Shown: piece by piece, positions 1 to 10,664 of the stretch
How positions within the stretch are numbered: position 1 is the stretch's first letter
Layout: the number at the start of each line of letters is the position of its first letter
DNA from: Protea cynaroides
Taxonomy: Eukaryota; Streptophyta; Magnoliopsida; Proteales; Proteaceae
Direction: 5' to 3'
DNA: 64,000 nucleotides
NCBI GenBank assembly: GCA_028583415.1
Contig: CM053267.1
Span: forward strand, 52,838,914-52,902,913
Made by a program: the position numbers and the translations under genes
The notes under the pieces: generated by a model
The model's input: the letters and a program-made list of their open reading frames with translations, nothing else
Databases searched by the model: none
Told to the model about the DNA's origin: nothing

Positions 1-2916
1 GCTTTTCTGGGAGACTTGCTTGGCTAGTTAGGATACTTCATGATCTTCTTCATCATCATCATCATCATCATGGAAATTCATGTGATGATGATGAAAACTC
101 ATGGGTCATGATCCTCATATGACCCTATGAGATTAAACATAAAAATTATCATTGTATGGCTAAGACATCCTTTGTTTTCAGAGTGCAATTGTACATGCAT
201 GCTGCACAAAAATGATATATTTCTGATTATTTTATTTATCTTTGAATCGTTGTGATTGAGGGAATAATGAAAACCCAATTGCTAGTTATCTTCTATTATT
301 AGTCTCTAGACATCTAAATTTAGGATGAATCACTAGTAGTTCTTCTTGAAGTTCATATTTCTTTATTGCTACATGTCTGTATTGATTAATTGTTGAGTAT
401 ATTCATTGTGGCCCTAATTACTTAATTATAAGATTGAGATTTTAAGATAATTGGTTTCAATATCAGAGTAGGAGAGGTCGACTATTCAAACCTGAAAAAT
501 GTAAAAAGGGCATATCTCTGCATTTTTTTCCTCCCACTGTCATGTGCAAGGTCTTCCGTGCGCTGAGGAATATTGAATATATTCATTGTTTGGATCCTTA
601 TTTACAAGTTCAAACTTTTAAAATAAAGGATTTCAATATCATTTGATGACTGATGAGAGAATTGTGACCATCGTTGGATGCTTATATTAAAAAATTAGGA
701 AGCACTAAAGTCAAAAGACAAGCCTGACAGATTGGAATTTTTAAGATACCCATAGGCTGAATGTTGACATTATAAAATATATGATATGGTAGTTTGATAT
801 CCCAAATCTGACTTTTCTCCTATTTGTTATACTTTTCTTTCTTATAAGATAAGATTCATCAAGCTCAATGAGACTATTTCAACTAGCATGTTTTCCACAT
901 ATATGATTATAAAAGCTATGATCAGTCTTAGAGAAGCTTTATTTTGGTAAAAGGAGTGAAACTGATTAACATATAGCTGAGGCATCCAAGAAAGCTGATC
1001 TTCTTCATGATTAATGCTTTGGATCTCTTTGATCACACCTCTTTCTTCAGCCTTACCCTTTACTTTGTTTCCTCAAGAAGGAAGATAGGAAAGTCATGGA
1101 TGATAATAAAACTGGAGTCTGACTTTTGTGTTGTCTTGAAGATAAAAATTTAAGAGGAAAAAGATCCCCTTGCAGGTGGTGTGGGGATGTTTTCTTTCCA
1201 CACCTTCTCACATCTTGATGATCATGTAGACTCTTATTGACGAAACCATTTCTCATACCCTGATTGGTGTGACATGAGAGATTCCTTTACACTCGCGGAT
1301 AGGAAAACCGTATCCAAAATTAAGATATCCTATATCAAATAAGTTTATGGGAAATGAAAGTACACATTGGCGGTGTAAATTTCCCTCTATGTCTCTCTTT
1401 ATTGAAAATTGAATCCCTTTTCTTTTTTCTTCTAATATCCCTCCTGTTAACGTGTAGATCCCTCTCCCTAAGTTTAAAAATAATGAATGATATTGAAGAA
1501 TTCAAAATTAATTTGAGTGCTCTTTACATTCTTGATATATTTGAAAATATTATTGGATGTTGAAATTTTATGTTCAACCAGTGCTTGAAGTTTTAAAAAC
1601 AATGAAAGATATTTGAAAATATTATTGGATGTTGAACAAAAAGCCAAAGGATTCTTTGATTGACTACATCAAATATGAGACCAAATCTTTTTTCATTCAT
1701 TTTTCATGCTGTTTTTTGAAAGCAACAGGATTATGGTTGTATGGAGAAAATTCTGACGGAGCAGCCAAGGAAGTGTTGACCCTGTTGCTGTGGTTAGACT
1801 GGTTAAACCAGTGCTTTAAAACTAGAAAACCCCACAAACACGGTGGCCAGCCGATCTGAGTCATTTGGTGACCCGGCTTGGTTAACCAGTGAGTCAAATG
1901 GAAATATTGGAATCTTACACTCTACTCGGAAAAATATAGGAGTATAGGAAGGAGCGGTAGTTTGTTATTTGGAGGACAGAAAGGAGGTTGGATTTCAAGA
2001 AAGAGAGAGATAGAGATAAAAGTACACACTAGCAGTGATCTATGCGTTGGAAGCAGAGTGATTTGGAGCTCGCATCTTACGTGGACTTAATTTGTGGAAC
2101 TCTGTGTTAGAATGCTAACGGACATCATGGGATTACTTGTTAGGTTTTTTTACTTGGCATCGGCTGATTTTCTTTGGTGCACATTCTTTGGGTCATCACA
2201 GAAACCACAATATACAGGGGTTAGTTTTGGTATTTGAGATAGAAGGAATGACGGTTTTGCGTGATCCGACAGACACCGACCGCCAGTGTCGATAAAAATA
2301 TCCTTTGTTCGTTTATATATCAAGCTTTCAAGAAGACAAGGTAATGTGCTGCATAGGCCATATGCACACCAGTTTTGGATTCATAAGTCAGTATATTGGT
2401 CTTTTAACCAGCCTAAAAGGATAGTATATATAGTCCATATCAAACTTTCCAATGCGGTTGACATCAGCAACTAATGTGAATCTTTTGACGGAGTTGACTT
2501 CTTTGATTAGTAAAGCTAAGTTTTTGGGTAGTAGTTGAGGTTTCTATATTCTTGTGGGCGTAGATGATGTTAACAATCCTTGTTGGAGTGTATATGAAAT
2601 TTTTCATAAATAAATTAATAAATAACAAAAAACAATGATGAAGGATTAGAAGCAAGGTTATAAGTCCAAGTATCAGACATGGTATTTGTCATATTCAAAA
2701 CTGATCTGATCTGGATCAAATCGGTATATAGATCCAATGGTATGATGACACGTTATTGAACCATAATAAAATAAAATTAAAACAATTCAAGCTTAGGGTA
2801 TTGAATCAGAATCAACCACTCTCAAAACCCGATACGAATAAGTCGATTTTATTGATCAGATCCAATACAGATACCTTGAACCATGACCAGAAACATAATT
2901 TCTCTCTGTGCTATTC
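1..2916. other. gene-free flank, no supported gene
   Basis: No reading frame here looks like a protein. A short CAT trinucleotide run lies at about 47-71. The stretch at about 2660-2890 looks like diverged interspersed repeat sequence, rich in runs such as GATCTGATCTGG, but I cannot assign it to a family. All ORFs over 60 codons are AT-rich and low in complexity. Confidence 0.5.
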
Positions 2917-2919
2917 TAA

Positions 2920-3555
2920 GACCATGTTTGATAAAACTTTTGCTTTGGATTCTAGATTCCAGTTCAGAATAAGGATTCTACTCCAGGCTATTACAGGATT
3001 ATCTAAGAGTAAAAACATGTTTGATAATGCATTTTTGGAATGGATTCTAGAGCATCTTTGGAATAGAAACATGTTTGATAAACACTTTTCCCCCAATCGA
3101 AGTCTAGAAAAATGGTAGTGGGTAATAGAGGTGGGTGGTGGGTGGTGGCGGTGGTGGTGTGGTGGGTAGTAGCGGCGGTGGGTGGTGGTGGTGGTGGTGG
3201 CAGTAGTGGGTGGTGGGCGGTGGGCGGTGGCGGCGGCAGTGGTTGTGGTGATGGTTGTGGCAGCGGTGGTGGGAGCTAGCGGCGGTGGTGGTCAAGCCTT
3301 TGTTTTGTGAAGAACAGAGGTTTGTGAGAGAGGATAACTTCTATTTTATTTTCTTTTTTCTCTAAAAAATTATTCCAAAACAAAAAACACCTTTTTATAC
3401 TCTAAAAATTTGGATTCTGAAGTCAATTTGAATCTGATTCACTCCATGGGAACACGAATCCATCTGAGTTTACTAAATGCAATTCTACTCTAAAATGGCT
3501 CCTTAAGAGTCAGAATCCCTATAATCCAGAATCTTGAAAATTATCGAATAGGCCC
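2920..3555 (-). mobile_element. PIF/Harbinger-type MITE with a GGT-rich core
   Basis: The left end starts GACCATGTTTGATAAAAC after the triplet TAA. The right end, read in reverse, starts GGGCCTATTCGATAA and is followed by CAA, so a degenerate 3-base target duplication is plausible. The left arm matches, in inverted orientation, the right arm of the element at 13133-14079, including the segment just before the microsatellite (CAATCGAAGTCTAGAAAAA). It encodes nothing. A TAA target and GGGCC-TTTGATAA termini fit PIF/Harbinger (Tourist-like) MITEs. Confidence 0.7.
3117..3300. repeat. GGT/GGC trinucleotide-rich tract
   Basis: Degenerate repeats of TGG, CGG and GTGG form the core of the surrounding MITE. 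This is the complementary strand of the CACCAC tract in the sister element near PKS1. The minus-strand His/Pro-rich ORF over it is an artefact of the repeat. Confidence 0.9.
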
Positions 3556-3558
3556 CAA

Positions 3559-4743
3559 GAGGAGTATAGATTTGGATTATGACAGAAGAGATATTGCATC
3601 CCAAATACACTAACCCAATACCTCAAGTATATGCCAATTCCTCCAATCAAGGCTGTTGGTTGGGACGAGAGAAGGGAGGGCAAAGTCACAGACATGAGAT
3701 ATCAAAGTTTTCAAGGATGGGAATGTCAAAATTTACCTTGTCTTGAGTTGACTCGGGTTATCCTCAGACTAAATTGAAATTTTCTGATCAGGATCACCAG
3801 GTTACCATTATAGACATTGGGTTGTGACAGTTGGACGAGACTTTGGGAACATTATCATTGGCATTTTGGACATTCTGTGTATAACTGTGTATAGGAAGGG
3901 ATAGGTCATTATGAGTAACATCAGTGGGATTCTTTCACCTGCATATACTTTATCTTTCCTATGATCTCATCACTGTTATAATTAATGGGCCTCACATCAC
4001 ATTGATGGTGATGAAATCCCATGAAAAATATATTTGAAAAATATATTTACATGTAGATGATGGAACACATCATCTTCTCTCAAAAAAAAAAAAAAAACCT
4101 TTTATTTACTCTTTTATTCTTTCCAAATAGGCGAGTTTTTATTTTTATCTTATTTTTATTTTTTATTTTTTATATTATTATTTATTTAGTACTTTTAAAA
4201 TTCCTCCACCCCATGATTCCGGCCATAGTTAAGGCAAGATATCAACCCCGTAAGTCTCCAACTCTCCACCCTATTAATAGCCAAGGGCGGCAACATAAGG
4301 GATAGAGGTTGGTCTTTCTTTTTCCTCTAGCGTACCACCTTTGGGTTCTCTTGTTTAGAACTGTCCCCTATGAAAGATTGAGAGATCAAGTATCATTCTA
4401 GAAACAAGAAAATGAAAAGAAGGAAAAGGGCAAAACCACGGATCATCATTCATCATCTCTCTGACTTACATGTTATAGGATTGGACTTTGAATGGAAAGA
4501 AAAGATTATAAAAAAGGAAAAAATAAAAAATAGACAAACTATTAATATTTGTTGGGAAAATTATTCACAGCTCCCCTTGATTTTCGTTTATTACATGAAC
4601 TTCTTTGTTGTAAAGTAAAACTTATAACATTTTAGTTCACCCCATTAGAAATTAGACAATAATTGCTGATGTAAACATACCATATTATTTTAAATACCAA
4701 AATACCCTTGTCATATTGAATTACCCTTTGACCCCTTATCATA
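3559..4743. other. gene-free stretch with a partial MITE
   Basis: No gene is seen. About 3985-4085 resembles the right half of the small hAT-like MITE in the PKS1 and PKS2 promoters (shared CCATGAAAAATA and GATGGAAC), so it looks like a third, partial copy. The rest is AT-rich with A and T homopolymers. Confidence 0.4.
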
Positions 4744-5052
4744 TTGAATATCATATCTCTGATAAGAAGAATCCCTAGAATTACCTCCCACAACATTCCC
4801 TGCTTCACCATTCGTGCTGCCATTACGATTGACGTCAGAGATGGAAGCCGAAGAAAGCCCTTCTTCAGTCCCGCCATAATTGGCAGCATCTCCATGAAGA
4901 TCTATTGCAGTTGCTGCTGGTGCGGCCATCTGGTCAGCAGTTACACCATTGTCACTAGAATTTGCCTCCCTCCCAAATACTGAAGAACTTGAGAGGCAGT
5001 GAACTTCTAGTTCAAAACCCATGTCAAGCATTCGATCTGCTTCATCTAGAAC
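4744..5052 (-). pseudogene. chimeric exon: DEAD-box helicase motif joined to RNFT-like RING protein fragment
   Basis: Read on the minus strand, a good splice acceptor (TTTGCAG) is followed by VLDEADRMLDMGFE, the Walker B/DEAD-box motif II of RNA helicases. In a helicase the next residues would normally be PQIR. Here the frame instead enters a Ser/Asn/Gly-rich stretch of about 85 residues ending in SSYQRYDIQ. From memory that ending matches the segment before the first membrane helix of plant RNFT-like RING/transmembrane proteins. After it the frame runs into a repeated AT-rich sequence and stops. No helicase core, RING domain or membrane helix is left, so this is a fragment. The fusion of two unrelated genes suggests capture by a transposon. 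The helicase motif is clear; the RNFT assignment is a family-memory call. Confidence 0.6.
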
Positions 5053-5069
5053 CTGCAAATGAGACAGAC

Positions 5070-5560
5070 AAACTTAGGGGTGTCAACAGGCTGGTCCTGG
5101 CCAGCTTTGGTTCGGGCTTTATAGACCTTGACCAGAAACATGTCCATTAATAGGTTTGGGCTGAGTGGGTTATACTGTGCACATTAATTGACGGGCCCGT
5201 CTGGTTTCGAGTTGTTATCGGGCTTAGCTTATTGGGTTATTATTGGGCAGGTTCGGGTTAAAAGCCCGGCAGAGAATTTGTTAAGGCCACCTAGAAGGCT
5301 GAAGTAGTGAAACTAGGGTTTAATATTCAATCTAAATTGGTTTGGTACAGACCATTATCGAGTTCAGGCTCATCGGTCCACCTTTCTGGTCCGATTTTGG
5401 GCTAGCCCAGACTAGACCAGGATCGGTAGGATATGCTATACCTCAACCTGAAATATGTCCAATAACAGTTCAGTCTGAGTTGATTTCGGGTTAATTTGAG
5501 TCCACTTAATCTGGTCTACTGGTTCGATCCCAAAATTGATACTAGCCAAACCCAGCAGGA
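5070..5560 (+). repeat. interspersed repeat with TAGGGGTGTCAA terminus, copy 1
   Basis: It begins TAGGGGTGTCAACAGG and continues with GGTTCGGG/GGGCCCG-type sequence. The copy at about 7370-7787 is the same repeat in the opposite orientation (shared ACATGT-CATTAA-AGGTTT and ACTGTGCAC-TTAA segments). No coding capacity. It probably inserted into an intron or gap between the captured gene fragments. Confidence 0.6.
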
Positions 5561-5669
5561 CAATAAAATGCAATTTTGATTACTTAGAAACAAGAACTTC
5601 TACATTTGAACAACATTAAACAAAATTAGAAAATATAAGCATTGCATTTAATTAAGATCATTGCAAGTT

Positions 5670-6047
5670 TTAAAACACGAAAATTTCAGCCTTTAGTTCA
5701 ACTGCAATGCAACATGAACTTGGGAGGCTTGTTCCCAACTTGACATGTTCTTGTTCCCCGGCACCGATTATCCTAATGGAAACCTTTCCACTGCTGTTGC
5801 CTTCAGCAAGATTATCCAATCGGCTCTGAATATGGTCTGGGAAACCGAAATTAACACCCCTATTGATTAAACCCTCAGTTTCCTGATGATTTGTTCGAGT
5901 ACGAAGAATACCATAATATTCAAACAGAGCCGACAGAGGCGCCTGGATGAAATTTGCCGCAGAGAAATGCATTCCATATCGTCTCAAATTACTACTGCTG
6001 CCCAAAAAATTCCTATACAGGTCAAAACTATTGCCTGAACTCTCCAT
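5670..6047 (-). pseudogene. RNFT-like RING/transmembrane protein, N-terminal fragment
   Basis: An open frame from ATG at 6047 starts MESSGNSFDLYRNFLGSSS and includes LRRYGMHFSAANFIQAPLS and VSIRIIGAGEQEH. From memory this is the conserved N-terminus of plant RNFT-like E3 ligases, proteins with several membrane helices and a C-terminal RING. The downstream piece of the same protein seems to be at 4744-5010, with a 500-base repeat between them. The membrane helices and RING are missing, so it cannot be a working ligase. Sequence 5' of the ATG (6060-6270) is an inverted copy of a stretch found upstream of the PKS genes, so the fragment has no native promoter next to it. Alternative: an unrelated plant protein I do not recognise. 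Confidence 0.55.
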
Positions 6048-7369
6048 CCCTTCAATATCCACCATAGTCAAGAGGACCACTAATCCCTTCCCCTCGTTCT
6101 AATTATTTTTTAATAAACTTTTTAAATTATCAAACTCACTCTTTTTTTTCCAATTTTCTTTTGATTCTCTCCAATTGATTATTTTATCCTAACAAATCTT
6201 ATATTTTTTTTAAAAAAATTTATAACAATTTGCACCACAATCCGATTTTTATCTTTTTTTATCTTTTTTTTTTTTTGAAAAGAAAATTGCATCGATCTAT
6301 TGACTTTGGTGAGAGCTATTCTAAGCAATCATGCTTCCGGATCTCAATCATCCACAAGTCTCTCCATTGGACGAAACCCCCCTCACACTCCATATGAGAT
6401 AACAACATAAACAAATAAAATATTTGAAATCGCTGAACCAAATCTAGGGTTTATTTCAGATTTCCTATGTAACCCAAAGAAGTTCTGAGAATCATATTCC
6501 CCATGTAATTCAAGAAGAGCGACCGACAAATAGTGGAAAATCGCTTGAAATCAAAATTGAAAACAATTGAAACCAAAATGGAACGATACTGAATTTGGGA
6601 TATTTATGGATATCTATTCTGAACTACCTAAGAATTTCGAGGAAATTTTGAGAATCAATTCCAAAATGTAGTTCGAACAAACACATTAAAATTGGTAAAT
6701 GACCAAAGTTACTAATCAATCACATGGAATGCAAAAAAAATACAGGTTTCTATTGCTACTAGTCAAACAAATAGACCACCAAAAACAGATTTGAAAACTC
6801 AAACAAAACAAATGAGCCAATAAAAATGGTGGACCGAATTTTGGGATTTGCCCCAAGTCGCCTACATATCTAGCAGAAGTTCTAAGAATCAAGTCCCCGC
6901 ATAGTTGAGTCAAAACAGGTTGAAAAACCAAGATTGAAAACATTCGGATTCATATTGCTACTAATCAAGCAAATAGACCACCCGGGAAACAACATCCAAG
7001 AATTTTGAAAACATCGAAAGAAACATTTTTATGCATGACATATGCATAAAATTAATATATGCCTGACAGCAGATAAGAAAACCAAAATGAATTAACCAGA
7101 ACTCGATAAGGTACAACAATGGAATCTCCCATGCATTTTAATCAGAACATATCAAGACGGCAAAATCGAAAATGGAAACTAAGGAAATCAAAACTTAATG
7201 CAATCACATATAGAAGAAGCTCGGAAATTTCAACTAAACAAGCTCGATGATGAAAATATAAGGAAAGAACATCAAGACAAAATACAACCATCGACATGAT
7301 AACAAGTCCGGAAAAAAAAAAAAAAAAAAAAACCCCTCAAGAATTCCCTTATTTAAAACATCTCATCTA
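6048..7369. other. gene-free stretch; inverted copy of PKS upstream sequence at its left end
   Basis: About 6080-6270, read in reverse, matches the region 0.6-0.9 kb upstream of PKS4 (52340-52520): GATTGTGGTG, CAATTGGAG-GAATCA and TTAGAAC-AGGGG occur in order. 6580-6990 holds two loosely similar segments (AGAATCAA and CAAATAGACCACC recur). No gene is seen. A poly-A run lies at 7312-7331. Confidence 0.45.
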
Positions 7370-7787
7370 GGGGTAAGTTTTGGGACCAGACCGGGCTCAG
7401 ACCGAACTGTTAAAGGACAGTTTTGAGTTGAGGTATGACATATTCTATTGGTCCCGATCCAGTTCGTACTAGCGCAAAACCAGTCATAAAAAGCGGATCG
7501 ATGAGTCCAAATCAAATAATGGCTCCAACCAAACTAATTTATAGTGAATATCAAACCCTAGCTTTAATACTTTATCCTTCTAGATGACCTTAACGGGTTT
7601 CATACTGGGCTTCCAACCCAAATCGGCCCGAACTAACCCAATAACCACCCAATGACCTAAGCCCGATAATAATCCAAAACCGGATCAATCCGTTAGTTAC
7701 TGTGCACAGTAAAACTCACCTAGCCTAAACCTCTTAATGAACATGTTTCGATTTGATTTTATAAGCCCTACATCGATTGACACCATG
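7370..7787 (-). repeat. interspersed repeat with TAGGGGTGTCAA-type terminus, copy 2 (inverted)
   Basis: Reverse-complement relative of 5070-5560, ending in ATCGATTGACACC. The two copies face each other across the RNFT-like fragment and 1.8 kb in all. A third relative ends at 34035. Confidence 0.6.
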
Positions 7788-8254
7788 CACCTCATTATAT
7801 ATTAAAATCCCTAAAAAACAAAAATCGAAATAAACAAAATAAAACCACTGAAAATATATGAGCAGAAAACATAACTATAAACAAGTAATTCCTCTGAACA
7901 CAAGTAGTCATAAATATACATGATAGACCCAGAAGCATACAACCAGATGTGTACATATCAAAAGTATATTTCTCAATCAACAAAGACATACAAGATATGG
8001 ATGGATCACACTGCAGAAAATATGAACCAATCACTGATACTCACAGATGAACTTCAGCAAAATTCGGCAGAAGACAAAAAACAAATCAACAGGGATTAGG
8101 TATGAAATTATAGTAAACTCATATGGAAGTTTTAGTTTTAGATGAACTAAAAAACACTCATCCCAAAGAGAAGAGCTCTCAGAAAAAATTATACAATATA
8201 AACAATGATGCATGTAAAATAAACTCAAGGAGGTTCAGTCGTAAGGAAGCTTAC

Positions 8255-8373
8255 CTGACAGTGCCAATTCGATTCAAAATTGGCAAGGGATGTAGAAGAG
8301 CAGATAGAAATGAAACGATATTGTCACCGATCCTTGAGATGGCACCGGAGTGATGAAATTGCTGCCGATCCAT
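8255..8373 (-). pseudogene. exon-like fragment with start codon and splice donor, unrecognised protein
   Basis: On the minus strand an ATG at 8373 opens 39 codons that begin MDRQQFHHSGAISRIGDN and contain a hydrophobic run (IVSFLSALLHPLPIL). The frame ends at ACTGTCAG followed by GTAAGC, a strong splice-donor consensus. Upstream (8374-8500) is a pyrimidine-rich, 5'-UTR-like stretch with a long T run on this strand. No following exon is seen in the right phase. It may be another captured first exon, or the first exon of the RNFT-like fragment downstream on the same strand. I do not recognise the protein. Confidence 0.4.
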
Positions 8374-9169
8374 GAACGGTACAATGGAAAACCAGAAGAC
8401 AAAAGAAGTCTCCAAAAAAAAAAAAAAAAAAATCGATTGCCGCAGAGAATACCACTCCTTCCTAAACTAAAATCCTCCCATTTTTCCCTTTTCCTGACTT
8501 AGCAGCAGTGGACGACAAAGAGAGACTCCTGAGATCTCATTCTCACTGCTCTCATGTTGGATGCACTGGATGAGAGGATCTCTCCTGCCCTTCATATTGG
8601 CATGAGGAAATTCAACGACTGTAGTTTATTGTTGATACATATCGATGTATTGATATGAAGGACATGAGTGGATTTGAATCCATCAGTCTCCATTAAACAA
8701 ATGCTCAAGGAAGAGATTGGTAAACCGCCGTGTTCATAGACAACACAAATCGGTCTTTCAAGAAAACCAATAGGCCACGGTAAGTTAGTGGAGACAAATT
8801 CCGGGAAACGAAACTTTAAAACAAGCACTGAAACAACATCGAAAAGTATTTATAAGTTCTAATCTTGCAGATCATATTATGTTTCATAAATAGATGGACT
8901 GAGATTTTTAGATTGGCTGAAAAACGGTACAAACAAAATAAGATCAAATAAGCAAAATCACAGATAACATAGAGAAAAAGAAATCAAGAGTCTAGTTTTT
9001 GAACTAAGATCCGAACTCTCACAACCAAATGATACGTAGAAAGGCAACTCTTCCTCCTATAACAGATTGGAACTGGCTAGAAAATGTGTAGAATTTACCA
9101 GAAATTTCTTGAAGTGGCCAGCGGAGGAACAGTAGTTCCCTCTTGCAGAATCCGTTTTCATGGCCTTGA
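8374..9169. other. gene-free stretch
   Basis: Apart from the UTR-like sequence at its left end I see no gene or repeat I can name. The minus-strand ORF at 8592-8828 has no family features. Confidence 0.4.
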
Positions 9170-9338
9170 GAATGAATTTGATAATATAAAAAAAAATTAT
9201 TAAAGAATAATTAGAACAAGAGGAATAGAAGGATTGTTGGCCGTCCAGAGTGTGGTGCATTGATAATTTTTTGATGTATTTTGTTCACATTTTTTTTACC
9301 AGTTTAGGATAACTTCTACATTTCTTAAATAAGGAATT

Positions 9339-9975
9339 TGTTAATACCATTGCCAACCTATGGTGGAGCGGCATGTGTCTATGGACATCAATATCACAAC
9401 ACGTGTCTTACACGTTGCTGAATACAAATTAAATTAAGGCGTTTTCTCAATTGAAGGAAAACGTTTCCTCAATCAACACATATAGATCATATTTAGTGGA
9501 CTTGTACACTAGCAACTACTTCTATGATGATAGTAAGATCATCATCCAAGAGTGAATTATTGAAGGCATAGTTGTCAACCATTGTCAACTGTTCAACAAC
9601 GAACATAAGGGCAATTCGTATAGTTACAAGAAAGAAGGGTTTCACTATAAGTATCTACAATTACGAAGGTATCTGGACGGTAATTTACATCCACTCTTAC
9701 ACTTAAACTTTACCCCACTCTATAGTGATGCAATTTTCTTTCATTTTGTTTCATATTGCTTGCTCTGTGAACTGACTTAATCATTGGAGTAGCCACCGGA
9801 TTACCCAATCTTTCCCCTTGGTGAAATTTTTATTTGTTTTTCAAGTTCTTGCCTTGAGCTCGGCTCAACCGTTTAAAGTCGGTCTATATGTGGCTAATTC
9901 GGATATAACGTGGTCAACTCAGCCAGAGGGCATACAACTTGGCCAGATTAGTTTTCAAAGCAACAAAACTAAACA
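9339..9975. mobile_element. insertion-like segment upstream of PKS1, family unknown
   Basis: Flanking sequence matches the PKS4 upstream region on both sides (CTTAAATAAGGAATT to the left, TTTTTAATGCTTAAATGATT to the right), where the matching place is nearly empty. The inserted 0.63 kb shows no clear terminal repeats or target duplication and no gene. Ends are approximate. Confidence 0.45.
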
Positions 9976-10059
9976 ATAATAACTATTATTTTTAATGCTT
10001 AAATGATTGTTAATTGTCATGTAAAAGATTTTATAACACATCTTCGACCACAAAACTTT

Positions 10060-10210
10060 GAGAATAGTTGATCTGCATGTACATGTACTCTCTATGGGAT
10101 CCCATCACCGTCCATATCCAACGGGTCCCACACTCTAGAGGTGGCTCCCATGCCACATCGATGGTAATGATTCCATGAAAAATACATGTACATACAAATG
10201 ATGGAACTCC
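10060..10210. mobile_element. hAT-like MITE in the PKS1 promoter
   Basis: A 151-base element flanked by the exact 8-base repeat AAAACTTT (10052-10059 and 10211-10218). Ends are imperfect inverted repeats sharing ATGTACATGTA. An 8-base target duplication is typical of hAT elements. PKS4 lacks it at the matching place. It lies about 0.33 kb upstream of the TATA box. Confidence 0.65.
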
Positions 10211-10537
10211 AAAACTTTATCTCTAAAACAAATATTAATAGCCTATATATTTTATTACTTTTTCTTATTTTTATTTTCCTTCTTTAAAATATTCTCTTCT
10301 TCGGTTCCAAAAGTCCTAGGAATAACAAGAGTTCAAGAGGAATGTCCTAAACAAGATAAACAATAAAGGAAGAAGAAGGGTGAATCTATTTAATATAGTG
10401 AATGCTACCCATGATGCATGTATATGATTGCATTATTCTTAACCTCTGTCCAAGGGCTGCACGTCTACACAATAAATTAATCAAATGATTGCATTATTAT
10501 TAACGTCTATCAAACCTTCCCTTCGTGCTTCCTTCAG

Positions 10538-10545
10538 TATAAATA
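10538..10545 (+). promoter_or_regulatory. PKS1 TATA box
   Basis: TATAAATA lies 127 bases before the start codon. It sits in a promoter segment shared by all four genes that also holds an AACGTC and a GCACGTCT (ACGT-core, bZIP-type sites) within about 90 bases upstream, and RY-like ATGCATG on both sides. Confidence 0.75.
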
Positions 10546-10664
10546 CCCATGCATATGCTCTGCTACTTCATCGATCATCGCTTGCTCCAAGTTCTTCTTC
10601 GTTCTTGTTTCCTGTCTTGGACACTCTTGCGATTGCCTCAGTATAGCAAAGCCAAAAAGCTGCA

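Noticed and set aside
1..2916. Short ORFs of 60-80 codons
   Set aside because: Length expected by chance in AT-rich DNA, no domains, no splice or promoter context.
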